Part shown: piece after piece, positions 44,001 through 51,996 of the stretch
How positions within the stretch are numbered: position 1 is the first letter of the stretch
Layout: each line of letters opens with the position of its first letter
Source of the DNA: Isoptericola cucumis
GTDB taxonomy: Bacteria; Actinomycetota; Actinomycetes; Actinomycetales; Cellulomonadaceae
Assembly: GCF_014635665.1 (NCBI RefSeq)
Contig: NZ_BMDG01000008.1
Span: 174,927-238,926, forward strand
DNA: 64,000 bases
Direction of reading: 5' to 3'
Program-made: the position numbers and the translations under genes
Notes under the pieces: model-generated
Seen by the model: only the letters and a program-made list of their open reading frames with translations
The model's database searches: none
Told to the model about the DNA's origin: nothing

Positions 44001-44449
44001 CGCAGCTCGTCGAGCTCGTCCTGGAGGCCGAGGACGGGACCCTGTCCGGGGGCGCGGTCACCACGACGGAGCACCCGGGCTACACCGGCACCGGGTTCGT
44101 CCGCACCCTCTCGAAGCGGGGCGCTGCGCTGCAGGTCGACACGGGCGCCGCCGCCGGGACGACCTACGACGTGTCGTTCCGGTACGCGAACGGCATGGTC
44201 GTCGCACCCCTCGACCGGCAGCTCTCGCTGACGGTCGACGGCGAGTCCGTCCGCCCGCTGTCGTTCCCCAACCTCGGTCAGGACGCCGAGCGGTGGCGCC
44301 GCTGGGGGTACACCGCACCGGTCCGTGTCGTGCTCGACGGTTCCTCGGACGCCGTCGGCCTCCGGTACGAGCCGGGCGACAGCGGGAACGTCAACGTGGA
44401 CCACGTGCTCCTCGTCCCGACGCGGGGTGTCCTGCCGGTCGACCGCTGA
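41090..44449 (+). CDS. Secreted GH97 glycoside hydrolase, probably inverting alpha-glucosidase
   Basis: A 1,119-residue protein with a signal peptide (LIGLGLAVALLAPAAAGASAHA). An N-terminal beta-sandwich (about 45-300) is followed by a TIM barrel (about 320-640). The four acidic residues of SusB-like enzymes appear as Glu416 (HNETRGY), Glu487 (NAHEAIKPTG), Glu505 and Glu511 (TGEGVAGMEQQN). The nucleophile Asp of retaining GH97 members is replaced by Gly446 (IKTGY), so an inverting mechanism is predicted. Unusual is a Cys/Asp-rich loop between the domains (Cys304, Cys307, DVDSDGDGAADTTDW) that resembles a calcium-binding loop. After the barrel come a GH97 C-terminal domain, an Ig-like domain, a helical FIVAR-like segment and a CBM35-like domain. 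Confidence 0.9.
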   Translation: MSPSRSLIGLGLAVALLAPAAAGASAHAAPPTKSARSGAAVQLDGHDVASPDGTLDLTVGLVDGRLTYDVVRDGTTTVVDASGLGLVLGDPDVDLTSGMSIESVERDVVDETWTPAWGTESSVRNHANELTVHARHASGLEVDVVARVFDDGVGFRYVLPRQEALAGGPFTVTEESTEFALPTDLTAYYLEAGTTWRADEKHYRTAPVGDVETAQTPITFARDDGLFLAVHEADLTDYASMTLKRVDGAPGTFVSDLIALPDGTKAVLDASERDVVTPWRTVQVGREAGDLAESHLVQNLNDPCAICDVDSDGDGAADTTDWIDAGTYTGVWWELQRRDTTWNAGPKHGATTERIKEYVDLAAEAGAKYVLAEGWNTNSGGSWTGQDFVTPQADVDIDEVLGYAESKGVGFIAHNETRGYVDYYDAHLEEIFAQYEEWGVHAIKTGYATRFELGGVNRSTFDQEAVKHFQRVIDAAARHEISINAHEAIKPTGKERTYPNMMTGEGVAGMEQQNYMGSNGNPPEQATILPFTRWIGGPADYTPGVLDVLWDPANLGTRVQTTTTTQLALYTTFYSPLQMLADTPENYAKHPEAFEYLRDMPATWDESHVDAEIGDHVTTARRSGDDWYVGVVTDEHDRTLDVPLDMLDDRTTYVAEIWADAQDASWKGNPTAVEATRSLVTSEDVLSASLVGAGGQAVRLRPATDADLAELPAYARPSIEPAGQPEASYDPVARTVQVTVDAHNSGTTATQARLLVDGEPVDAPAARVGGGQTRELTFTLTAEDVVYAAQSRIALESGTGEVGDPVTVSLLPFPDAGALGALIHDARMAGDLSKKAERELRARTDALVTVAEAGDLAGTERAAQAVRTFAVTQRPRDLAGTTLGALDAAVAPWLGDLVGIPAILADLHAAEEARDLNPATARKARTPLAAALEAAVEGDDDAMNASLERAAGVLDRGRGDAVPALAAAVDAQLVELVLEAEDGTLSGGAVTTTEHPGYTGTGFVRTLSKRGAALQVDTGAAAGTTYDVSFRYANGMVVAPLDRQLSLTVDGESVRPLSFPNLGQDAERWRRWGYTAPVRVVLDGSSDAVGLRYEPGDSGNVNVDHVLLVPTRGVLPVDR

Positions 44450-44502
44450 TCGAGAGAGCCGCACACCCCCGTCACCGACGACGGGCCGACGAGAGGAACT
44501 CG

Positions 44503-47500
44503 ATGAGGACAGCAGCCGAACGCCCCGCACGTCCCCGGCCGCGCCGCGCGATGCTCGCGGCCGTGCTCGCGGCGACGTTCCTGGCCCCGGCGGCCGGCGC
44601 GACCGGCGCGGCCGCCGGGGCCGAGCAGGACACCGCCCCGGCCGCGCACGGCGCGCCCGACCCGATCGCCGCGGACTACTACGAGGCGCTGCTGCGCCAC
44701 ACCCGCTGGGTGGAGACGGTCTGGGACGAGGACGCCGGCGTGTACCAGGCCAAGGACATGAACTTCGCCGTCGTCCTGGGCAACGCCGTGCTGCTCACCC
44801 ACGGCGAGTACGACGAGGAGGTCGCGGGCATCTCCGAGGACGACCTGCGGGCGCACACCCTCGCGACGATCGAGCACTACGCGGACACCAACCGGCTCGT
44901 CGACCCCGACGGCACGTGGGGCAAACGGCTCTTCTGGGACTCGACGTTCCAGTCGTACTTCCTCGCCGCCGGCACGCTGCTGTGGGACGAGCTCGACGAC
45001 GCCACCCGGGCGAACCTCACGACGATCGCCACCGCGCAGTCCCGCTACACCGCGGACCTCGACTTCGGCGACGACCCCCTCTCCGGCTCGTGGACCGCGG
45101 ACTGGCCCACGGGCAAGCACCGCGGCGACACCGCCCAGGAGGAGGCCGGCGTCTACACGCAGGCGCTCGCTCCCGGGCTGGCGTGGGCGCCCGAGGACCC
45201 CGACGCCGCGCGGTGGGCCGCGCAGCTCGGCGACTGGGGGCGCAACGCCGCCGGCCAGCCGACGGCGGACCGCAACAACCCCGCCGTCGTCGCCGGCAAG
45301 GCGGTGTCGACCAACACGATGCAGACGATCCACGACTCGTACCTCGTGGAGAACCACGGGTCGTTCGGCCCGCACTACCAGTCGGACATCTGGCGGTCGG
45401 GCGGGCGCAACGCGATCCACTTCCTGCTCCGCGACGAGCCGCTGCCGGAGATCCTCACGCGGCAGCCCAACTCGGCGGAGCTGTGGGAGTCGATCAAGCT
45501 CGTGATGTCGGGCCAGGGCGAGCCGTTCATGCCCATGGTCGCCGACCGCGAGTTCCTCTACGGCCGCGACGCCATCCCTATGGCGTTCCTCGGCCAGGTG
45601 CTGCGCGACCCCGACGCGGCGCGCGCGGAGGCGAACCTCGCCGGGGCGCTCGAGGACTACCAGGCCTACCCGCCGGTCGACCGGCTGACGAAGTTCTCGG
45701 GCGAGCCCAAGTACGAGCCGGAGGCCCGCGCCGAGATCGCGATCTCCTACCTGCTGCACGTCGAGGCGGCCGAGTCGGCCGCCGGTCCCGTGGAGCCGAC
45801 GCCGCAGGACGAGTTCTTCGACCGTCTCGCCGGGGTCCGAGACTTCGGCGCCGGACCGGGCCTGACGGTCCAGCAGTCCGCGGACGCCTGGACGGCCGCG
45901 TCGAGCCGCAAGGGCTTCGTGAAGTTCCCCTGGGTGCCGCAGCACGACTCGTGGCTCTTCCACGTCTCCGGCTCCACGCCGTACCTCTACCCCACCACGG
46001 GCGCGACGGTCGACGAGCGCCGCGTGCGCACCTACACGTCGCCGCGGGACGGCTTCGAGGGCACCACGTCGGTGTTCCGGGTCGGCGACGGGTACGCCGG
46101 GCAGGCCACGCTCCCGACCGGGGCCGCGGTCTACGCCTCGACCGGGGCCGGGCCCGACGACGCGAGCCTGTCCGTACGCAACCTCGACATGGGCGGGTAC
46201 GCGGGGCTCGACGGGTCGCGCACGTACACGACGGCGGAGGGTGAGACGACCGCGTCCCTTCCCACGGCCCGTCCCGCCGACCCGGCCGACGCGAACGCCG
46301 CCCGGGTCGACGACCTCACGTTCGCGCCCGTCGAGGCGCGCTACGTGCGGATGCTCGGCCAGCAGGGGAATCCCCGGTACGGGTACTCGATGCACGCGTT
46401 CCACGCCTACGGCGCCGACGAGGGTGCGGCGGACGACCTCGCGGCCGGCCGGCCGGCGACGGCGTCGAGCGAGGACGCGGCGAACGGCCGCACGGCAGCG
46501 CGGGTGACCGACGGCGACCCGTCGACGCGGTGGGCCGTGGCGGTCGGCGAACGCTCCCGCCAGGACTCGTGGGTCCAGGTCGACCTGGGCTCCGAGACGA
46601 CCGTGGGCGGCGTGCGGCTCGCCTGGGAGGCTGCTGCCGGCGAGCGGTACCTCGTCCAGACGTCGACGGACGGCGAGTCGTGGACGACGGCGACCGCCTA
46701 CGGGAAGGCGCCCGCGGACGTGAACGTGGCACGGCTGGACACGGTGGACCTCGTCCCGCCGGGCGCGCAGGAGCCGGCCCCGGTCAGCGCCCGCTACGTA
46801 CGCATGCAGGGCGTGCGCGGGAATCCCGAGTACGGCTACTCGCTCTACCACCTGCGTGCGTTCGCCCCGGACGGGACGGACGTCGCCGCCGGCCGCCCCG
46901 CCACGGCGTCCAGCGCCGACGGCGGGAATCCGGCGAGCGCCGTCACCGACGGGGGCGCGAGGACGCGGTGGGCCGTCTCGCGCGCCGACCGCCCGCGGCC
47001 GGACTCGTGGGTGCAGGTCGACCTCGGCGCACCGGTCGACGTGGCCCAGGTGCAGCTCGGCTGGGAGTCGGCCGCCGGCCAGGAGTACCGGGTACAGACG
47101 TCCCTCGACGGGGTGACGTGGCACGACGCCGCGTCCTTCCGCTACACGGGCGACCAGGTGCTCAGCAGCGACGGCTCCTGGATCGACGTGGAGGGCGAGG
47201 CCGGGTTCGTCGTGCGCGGCACGGACGCGCCGATCACCGTGTCGCGGGCGAGCGACACCCGGCACGTGGTGCGCCTCGCCGACGGCGCCACCGGGCCGCG
47301 GCTCGTCGAGATGGTGCCCGGCGACGCCGCCGCCGCGGCCGCGCAGGCCGACCGTCCCGTCCCGACGGCCGACGACCCGGGCCTGCTCGTCAGCGTCGTG
47401 GACGGCTACCTCGTCGCCTTCAACCTCACCGATGCCGACGTCGCGAGCTCCGTCACCGTGCCGCACGCCGGCGGCGAGGTCGCGGTCTACGAGGGCACGC

Positions 47501-48147
47501 AGGAGGTCGGCGCGACGTCGTCGACGCTGGCCGTCGAGGTCGGCGCCGGCGAGGCCGTGGTGCTGGCGCCCCGGGCCACCGTCTCCCTGCGCGACGGCGG
47601 CACCCCGGCCGGCGTCACCGTGCGCGCCGCCGACGCGCGGACGTTCACCCTCGTCGGGCGGGGCGTGCCCGTGACGGTGACGAACGCCGAGACCGGCACC
47701 GCCCGCACGGTGGGCGCGACGCCGTCGGGCACCCCGCTGCGGTTCGGCGCGGCGACGGCGTTCCCGGTGGTGGACCTGGCGCTGAGCACGCTCACGTTCC
47801 CCGCGTCGGTGCTGCCGGAGGGGATGACGTCCCCGTCGGCCGCGGTCGACGGCGACGACGCGACCGCCTGGGTGCCGGGTCCGGGCGGCCGCATGGTCAC
47901 GGACCTCGGGGCGGCGCACGACGTCGGTCGCGTCGTCACGTCGTGGGAGCGCGGAGGGTCCCCGTCCGCCGTGGTCTCGGTCAGCGACGACGGGCTGACC
48001 TTCACCGACGTCGGCACGATCCGGGGCGGGCGGCCCGAGGGCGGGCTCGACGTCGCCCGGAAGGCCCGGTATGTCGCGCTGACCACCACGTGGGGCGAGG
48101 GCGACCCCGGGCTCACCGCCCTGCGCGTCCTGCCCGCGGCGGAGTGA
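44503..48147 (+). CDS. Secreted discoidin-domain protein with an uncharacterised (alpha/alpha)-type N-terminal domain
   Basis: A 1,214-residue protein with a signal peptide (MLAAVLAATFLAPAAGATGAAA). I do not recognise a named enzyme family. Residues about 45-430 look all-helical, with aromatic, Asp/Glu-rich segments typical of toroid polysaccharide lyases or hydrolases (WGKRLFWDSTFQSYF, LVENHGSFGPHYQSDIWR, FMPMVADREFLYGRDAIPM). A beta-sandwich follows (about 460-590, QHDSWLFHVSGSTPYLYP). Then come two similar F5/8-type C modules, each introduced by ARYVRM-G--GNP-YGYS, a beta-rich region and a third discoidin-like module at the C-terminus. It lies 53 bp after GH97 in the same direction, so it probably acts on the same glycan. 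AGAGGAA precedes ATG 44503. Confidence 0.8.
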   Translation: MRTAAERPARPRPRRAMLAAVLAATFLAPAAGATGAAAGAEQDTAPAAHGAPDPIAADYYEALLRHTRWVETVWDEDAGVYQAKDMNFAVVLGNAVLLTHGEYDEEVAGISEDDLRAHTLATIEHYADTNRLVDPDGTWGKRLFWDSTFQSYFLAAGTLLWDELDDATRANLTTIATAQSRYTADLDFGDDPLSGSWTADWPTGKHRGDTAQEEAGVYTQALAPGLAWAPEDPDAARWAAQLGDWGRNAAGQPTADRNNPAVVAGKAVSTNTMQTIHDSYLVENHGSFGPHYQSDIWRSGGRNAIHFLLRDEPLPEILTRQPNSAELWESIKLVMSGQGEPFMPMVADREFLYGRDAIPMAFLGQVLRDPDAARAEANLAGALEDYQAYPPVDRLTKFSGEPKYEPEARAEIAISYLLHVEAAESAAGPVEPTPQDEFFDRLAGVRDFGAGPGLTVQQSADAWTAASSRKGFVKFPWVPQHDSWLFHVSGSTPYLYPTTGATVDERRVRTYTSPRDGFEGTTSVFRVGDGYAGQATLPTGAAVYASTGAGPDDASLSVRNLDMGGYAGLDGSRTYTTAEGETTASLPTARPADPADANAARVDDLTFAPVEARYVRMLGQQGNPRYGYSMHAFHAYGADEGAADDLAAGRPATASSEDAANGRTAARVTDGDPSTRWAVAVGERSRQDSWVQVDLGSETTVGGVRLAWEAAAGERYLVQTSTDGESWTTATAYGKAPADVNVARLDTVDLVPPGAQEPAPVSARYVRMQGVRGNPEYGYSLYHLRAFAPDGTDVAAGRPATASSADGGNPASAVTDGGARTRWAVSRADRPRPDSWVQVDLGAPVDVAQVQLGWESAAGQEYRVQTSLDGVTWHDAASFRYTGDQVLSSDGSWIDVEGEAGFVVRGTDAPITVSRASDTRHVVRLADGATGPRLVEMVPGDAAAAAAQADRPVPTADDPGLLVSVVDGYLVAFNLTDADVASSVTVPHAGGEVAVYEGTQEVGATSSTLAVEVGAGEAVVLAPRATVSLRDGGTPAGVTVRAADARTFTLVGRGVPVTVTNAETGTARTVGATPSGTPLRFGAATAFPVVDLALSTLTFPASVLPEGMTSPSAAVDGDDATAWVPGPGGRMVTDLGAAHDVGRVVTSWERGGSPSAVVSVSDDGLTFTDVGTIRGGRPEGGLDVARKARYVALTTTWGEGDPGLTALRVLPAAE
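46336..47145 (+). repeat. Duplicated F5/8-type C module within the discoidin protein
   Basis: Copy 1 starts at 46336 and copy 2 at 46789. Both encode ARYVRM..GNP.YGYS, then a GRPATASS segment, DSWVQVDLG and a VQTS.DG.(S/T)W strand. The copies differ enough to be an old duplication. Confidence 0.65.
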
Positions 48148-48180
48148 GGACGGCACCTCGCCGGTCGTAGCCCCCGAGGC

Positions 48181-48237
48181 TGCGCACAGGGCCCGACGGC
48201 TGTGGATGGTCTCCACAGGTGTCGGGCCCTGCGTGCA
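48181..48237 (+). terminator. Compound hairpin upstream of tag
   Basis: An outer stem pairs 15 of 17 bases (48181-48197 with 48221-48237) and encloses an inner 7-bp stem CTGTGGA/TCCACAG with a 5-base loop. It lies between the discoidin gene stop and the tag start, 10 bases before ATG. It could terminate the upstream operon or attenuate tag. Confidence 0.55.
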
Positions 48238-48247
48238 CCCTGGGGGC

Positions 48248-48865
48248 ATGACGACGACCACCCCCGCGGCCCGGTGCTTCGGCGACGGCGACCCCCTGTA
48301 CGAGGCGTACCACGACACCGAGTGGGGCGTGGAAGTGCACGGCGAGGCCGCACTGCTGGAGCGGATCGCGCTGGAGGGGTTCCAGTCCGGCCTGTCCTGG
48401 ATCACCGTGCTGCGCAAGCGGCCCGCGTTCCGGGAGGTGTTCCTCGACTTCGAGCCCGAGCGGGTGGCGGCGCTCGGCCCCGACGACGTGGAGCGGCTGC
48501 TCGGCGACGCGCGCATCATCCGCAACCGCCAGAAGATCGAGGCCACGATCGGCAACGCGCGGGCGGTGCTCGCGCTCCACGACGAGGGGCGCACGCTCGA
48601 CGAGCTCTTCTGGTCGTTCGCTCCCCCGGCGCGCGAGCACCGGCTCGGGGCGTGGGACGTGGTGCCCGCCAGCACACCCGAGTCGGTCGCGCTGGCGAAG
48701 GCGCTCAAGAAGGAGGGCTTCCGCTTCTTCGGGCCGACGACGGCGTACGCCGCCATGCAGGCGTGCGGGCTGGTGGACGACCACCTCGCCACGTGCCCCG
48801 TGGTCAGTCGCCCGGCCACTCCCCGACGAAGCTCTCGAACGCCCGGGCGCCGCCCCGGTCGATGA
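48248..48865 (+). CDS. tag: DNA-3-methyladenine glycosylase I
   Basis: A 205-residue base-excision repair enzyme that removes 3-methyladenine from alkylated DNA. The family pattern is complete: RCFGDGDPLYEAYHDTEWGVEVH at the N-terminus, ALEGFQSGLSWITVLRKRPAFREVF with the catalytic Glu, IRNRQKIEATIGNARA, GFRFFGPTTAYAAMQACGLVDDH and the C-terminal HLATC. The Cys and His residues near both ends bind zinc. Start ATG 48248 lies just after the hairpin and lacks a good ribosome-binding site. The last 62 bases overlap the convergent DUF4235 gene. Confidence 0.95.
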   Translation: MTTTTPAARCFGDGDPLYEAYHDTEWGVEVHGEAALLERIALEGFQSGLSWITVLRKRPAFREVFLDFEPERVAALGPDDVERLLGDARIIRNRQKIEATIGNARAVLALHDEGRTLDELFWSFAPPAREHRLGAWDVVPASTPESVALAKALKKEGFRFFGPTTAYAAMQACGLVDDHLATCPVVSRPATPRRSSRTPGRRPGR

Positions 48866-49121
48866 GCGCCTTCACCACCGCGAAGATCGCGCCCTGCAGC
48901 AACGACGCGAGCACGATCTCCCGCAACCGGTACTCGGACTGCAGCGGCCCCGGCACGTCGTCGGGGTGGCCTGGCGCCACCCGCTTGTACACCTGCTTGA
49001 ACACCTGGCCGGCCACGATGCCGCCGACGATCGAGCTCACGATCCCGACCGGCCGGTACAGGATCTTCGCTGCCTTGCCGCCCTGCCGCTCGGAGCGGTC
49101 CACGCTGGTCGTCTCGCTCAT
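48804..49121 (-). CDS. DUF4235 family membrane protein
   Basis: A 105-residue protein of a family confined mainly to actinobacteria, function unknown. Two hydrophobic segments are visible: ILYRPVGIVSSIVGGIVAGQVF and EIVLASLLQGAIFAVVKALID, with a Pro/Asp-rich loop between. The start ATG 49121 is preceded on its strand by TACCGT six bases upstream (49128-49133), fitting a leaderless mRNA. The 3' end overlaps tag by 62 bases on the opposite strand. Confidence 0.85.
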   Translation of the reverse strand: MSETTSVDRSERQGGKAAKILYRPVGIVSSIVGGIVAGQVFKQVYKRVAPGHPDDVPGPLQSEYRLREIVLASLLQGAIFAVVKALIDRGGARAFESFVGEWPGD

Positions 49122-49127
49122 GTCACG

Positions 49128-49133
49128 ACGGTA
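49128..49133 (-). promoter_or_regulatory. -10 element of the leaderless DUF4235 gene
   Basis: TACCGT on the minus strand ends six bases before ATG 49121. Confidence 0.4.
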
Positions 49134-49213
49134 GGCCGTCCCCGGCCGGCCCGCAGCGAGGGCGGGCACGTCGTCCGCGGGACCGTCGCCGAGCGGCCCG
49201 CCCGCTCACCTGG

Positions 49214-49219
49214 TCGAAT
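49214..49219 (+). promoter_or_regulatory. -10 element of the leaderless ZIP gene
   Basis: TCGAAT ends six bases before ATG 49226 and no Shine-Dalgarno is present. Confidence 0.35.
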
Positions 49220-49225
49220 GGCGCC

Positions 49226-49951
49226 ATGGCGGGATTCTGGTGGGGTCTCCTCGGCAGCTCGTCGCTCCTGATCGGCGCGGCCCTGGTGCTGTGGCGCACC
49301 CCGAGCCGCCGCCTCACGGGACTGATCATGGCGTTCGGCGCGGGCGTGCTGATCAGCGCGGTCGCCTACGACCTCGTGGAGGACGCCGCCGGCGCGGCCA
49401 GCGGCTGGGTGCTGCTCGGCGGCCTCGCCGCGGGGGCGCTGACGTTCTTCGTCGGCGACCTGCTCATCGACCGCCGCGGGGGTCGCGACCGCAAGCGCTC
49501 CTCGGGCGCGCAGTCGGAGGGTTCCGGCGGCGCCATCGCGCTGGGCACCGTGCTCGACGGCGTCCCGGAGTCGGTGGTGCTCGGCTCCACGCTGGTCGGC
49601 GGCGGCGGGGTGAGCATCGCCGTGCTGTCGGCGGTGTTCATCTCGAACCTGCCCGAGGCGATGTCGGCCACCGTGGGCCTGCGCCAGGCGGGGACGTCGC
49701 GGACGCGGCTCTTCCTGCTCTGGGGCGGCACGACGCTCGTGTCCGCGCTCGCCGCCGGCGTCGGGTACGCCGTGCTCGGCACCGCCGACCCGGCGACCAT
49801 CGCCGTCGTGCAGGCCTTCGCCGCGGGCGCGCTGCTGACCATGCTGGTCGACACGATGATCCCGGAGGCCACCGAGCACGGCGGGCCCGTGACCGGGCTC
49901 GTCACCGTGCTCGGCTTCGCGACCGCCTTCGGGCTGTCGTCGCTCGGCTGA
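49226..49951 (+). CDS. ZIP-family metal transporter-like protein
   Basis: A 241-residue membrane protein with about seven or eight helices. The pattern resembles ZIP proteins: GLIMAFGAGVLISAVAYDLVEDA early, then ALGTVLDGVPESVVLGSTLVGGG and AVFISNLPEAMSATVGLRQAG in the middle, where ZIP transporters have HN-PEG and H--EG. The metal-binding histidines are replaced (DGVPES, NLPEA), so metal specificity or even transport is uncertain. Start ATG 49226 fits a leaderless mRNA. A perfect-arm hairpin follows the stop. Confidence 0.82.
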   Translation: MAGFWWGLLGSSSLLIGAALVLWRTPSRRLTGLIMAFGAGVLISAVAYDLVEDAAGAASGWVLLGGLAAGALTFFVGDLLIDRRGGRDRKRSSGAQSEGSGGAIALGTVLDGVPESVVLGSTLVGGGGVSIAVLSAVFISNLPEAMSATVGLRQAGTSRTRLFLLWGGTTLVSALAAGVGYAVLGTADPATIAVVQAFAAGALLTMLVDTMIPEATEHGGPVTGLVTVLGFATAFGLSSLG

Positions 49952-49972
49952 GGCCGGCCGGCGGGCCGCCTC

Positions 49973-50027
49973 CGACGTCGTGACTTCTTCGGTTCCCGGT
50001 CCGGGAGCCGAAGAAGTCACGACGTCG
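49973..50027. terminator. Long hairpin between convergent ZIP and GH2 genes
   Basis: 27-base arms (49973-49999 and 50001-50027) pair with one G-T mismatch, leaving almost no loop. It lies exactly between two convergent stop codons and has no T-run. Confidence 0.7.
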
Positions 50028-50041
50028 AGGCGGGGCGAGCA

Positions 50042-51928
50042 TCAGGCAGGGGCGCCGTCACCCTTCTCGAACGCCGCCGGCCGCTGCTGGACGGCGCGCA
50101 CCCGGCCGACGTCGAGCTTCTCGGAGCGGTCGAACCGGTAGATGCCGTTCTGCTCCTGGAACACGTCGGTGAGCTGGGTGTAGCAGTAGCCGAACATCAG
50201 CGGGTCGTCGAGCAGCGCGTCCGTGAGGCCGGCGAACCGGGAGTGGAAGCCCTCCTCGTCGGCGACGCGCTGGCCGTAGCCCCACGACTCGGCTCGGTCG
50301 TCGCCGGCGGCCTTGGCCGCCTCCTCCGGGTTCCACCAGATGCCGCCGTACTCGCTGACGAAGTACGGCTGGCCCCGGTACGGCTGCGAGATCGGGCCCT
50401 CGTCGTAGACGTTCGCGTACGGGGCGCCGGACGCGAGCCCGCCGACCTGCTCGGCGAACGCCGCCGGCTCCTGCTCGTAGTTGTGGGAGTCCCACACGTC
50501 GGTCTCGAGGACGCGGTGCGAGTAGCCGCTCGCGTCGAGCACGGGCCGGGACGGGTCGGCGAGCTTGGTCGCGAGGAACATGCCGCGGGTGACGTCGTCG
50601 AGCTGCGTGATCCGGTCGTTGAGGAGCTGGTGGGTCTCGTTGAGCGGGCACCACCCGATGATCGACGGGTGGGAGTAGTCCCGCTCCAGCGCCTCCAGCC
50701 ACTCGGTCACGAACGACGTCGTCGGGCGCTGGTGGTCGTCGCGGCGGCCGAAGTCCCCCGCGCCCCAGTCGCCGAACTCGCCCCACACGAGGTAGCCGAG
50801 GCGGTCGGCGTGGAACAGGTAGCGCTCCTCGAAGACCTTCTGGTGCAGCCGCGCGCCGTTGAAGCCGGCCTCGAGGCCGAGCTCCACGTCCCGCAGCAGG
50901 GCGGCGTCGCTGGGCGCGGTCATGAGCGACTCGGGCCAGTACCCCTGGTCGAGCACGAGCCGCTGGAAGACGGGCTCGCCGTTGATCCGCACGGCCTTGC
51001 CATCGATCGCCACCGACCGCAGGCCGGCGTACGAGCGCACGGTGTCGACGACGGCGCCGTCCGCGTCCTGCAGCTGCACGTCGACGCCGTACAGGTGCGG
51101 GTCGCGGGTCGACCACGGCCGCACGCGGTCGGCCGGGATCTCGACCCGGACGGCGGGCGCCAGGTCGAGGTCCGCCCGCACCGACGACGACGCGACCGGG
51201 CCGGCCTCGTCGCTGACGGACACGACGACGCGGTGCCCGCGCCGGTTCTGCGTGAGCGGCACGCGCACGTCGAAGGTGTGCCCGGCCAGGTCGGGGGTGA
51301 TGCGCGGGCGGCGCAGGCTCGCGCCCGGCACCGGCTCCATCCACACGGTCTGCCAGATGCCGGTGGTGCGGGTGTAGTGGCAGTCCTTGTTGGCGTAGAG
51401 GCCGGACTGCTTGCCGCGCGCCTGCGGGATGCCGCGGTGGTCGCGGGCGCGCACCACCACGGTCACCGTGTCGCCCGGGGCGGCGACGCCGTGCAGGTCG
51501 GCCGTGAACGGCGTGAACCCGCCGCGGTGGCGCACCACCTCGGTGCCGTCCACCCAGACCGTCGCGTCGTGGTCGACGGCGCCGAAGTGCAGCAGGACGT
51601 GGGTGTCGTCGCCGCCGACCTCGGCCCAGTCGGCGGGGACCGTCACCTCGCGGCGGTACCAGACCGCCTCGAGGAAGTCGGTGTTCTCCACCCCGGACAG
51701 CTCGGACTCGGGCGCGAACGGCACCGTGATCGACCCCGTGAGCGGGCTCTCGCGCAGCCCGCGCTCCAGGCCCGAGTCGCCCGGGTCGATCTCGAACTGC
51801 CAGGTGCCGTTGAGGTTGAGCCACCGGTCGCGCACGACCTGCGGCCGCGGGTACTCGGGGCGCGGGACGTCCGCACCGGTCGGCGCGGAGGGCGGGTCGA
51901 GGAGGTCGAGGAACGGGGTGTGACTCAT
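50042..51928 (-). CDS. Glycoside hydrolase family 2 enzyme (beta-galactosidase/beta-glucuronidase-like)
   Basis: A 628-residue enzyme without a signal peptide, so cytoplasmic. Domains in order: jelly-roll sugar-binding domain (about 30-200, WLNLNGTWQFEIDPGDSGLERG), Ig-like domain (about 205-305), TIM barrel (about 310-620). The acid/base is Glu431 in WCPLNETHQ and the nucleophile is Glu526 in FVSEYGGIWW. GH2 includes galactosidase, glucuronidase, mannosidase and arabinosidase activities; this short form is common in actinobacteria and its specificity cannot be read from the sequence. GGAG precedes ATG 51928. It is downstream of its LacI regulator with an operator between, and would act on sugar imported by the divergent transporter. 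Confidence 0.9.
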   Translation of the reverse strand: MSHTPFLDLLDPPSAPTGADVPRPEYPRPQVVRDRWLNLNGTWQFEIDPGDSGLERGLRESPLTGSITVPFAPESELSGVENTDFLEAVWYRREVTVPADWAEVGGDDTHVLLHFGAVDHDATVWVDGTEVVRHRGGFTPFTADLHGVAAPGDTVTVVVRARDHRGIPQARGKQSGLYANKDCHYTRTTGIWQTVWMEPVPGASLRRPRITPDLAGHTFDVRVPLTQNRRGHRVVVSVSDEAGPVASSSVRADLDLAPAVRVEIPADRVRPWSTRDPHLYGVDVQLQDADGAVVDTVRSYAGLRSVAIDGKAVRINGEPVFQRLVLDQGYWPESLMTAPSDAALLRDVELGLEAGFNGARLHQKVFEERYLFHADRLGYLVWGEFGDWGAGDFGRRDDHQRPTTSFVTEWLEALERDYSHPSIIGWCPLNETHQLLNDRITQLDDVTRGMFLATKLADPSRPVLDASGYSHRVLETDVWDSHNYEQEPAAFAEQVGGLASGAPYANVYDEGPISQPYRGQPYFVSEYGGIWWNPEEAAKAAGDDRAESWGYGQRVADEEGFHSRFAGLTDALLDDPLMFGYCYTQLTDVFQEQNGIYRFDRSEKLDVGRVRAVQQRPAAFEKGDGAPA

Positions 51929-51996
51929 CGGTAGTACTCCATGCGGTCGACGTTGATCGGAAGGCACCTGCGATTCAACCCGCCATCGGCCCAGAA

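Noticed and set aside
49226..49951. Confident zinc importer assignment for the ZIP-like gene
   Set aside because: The histidines of the ZIP metal site are replaced, so only family-level assignment is supported.
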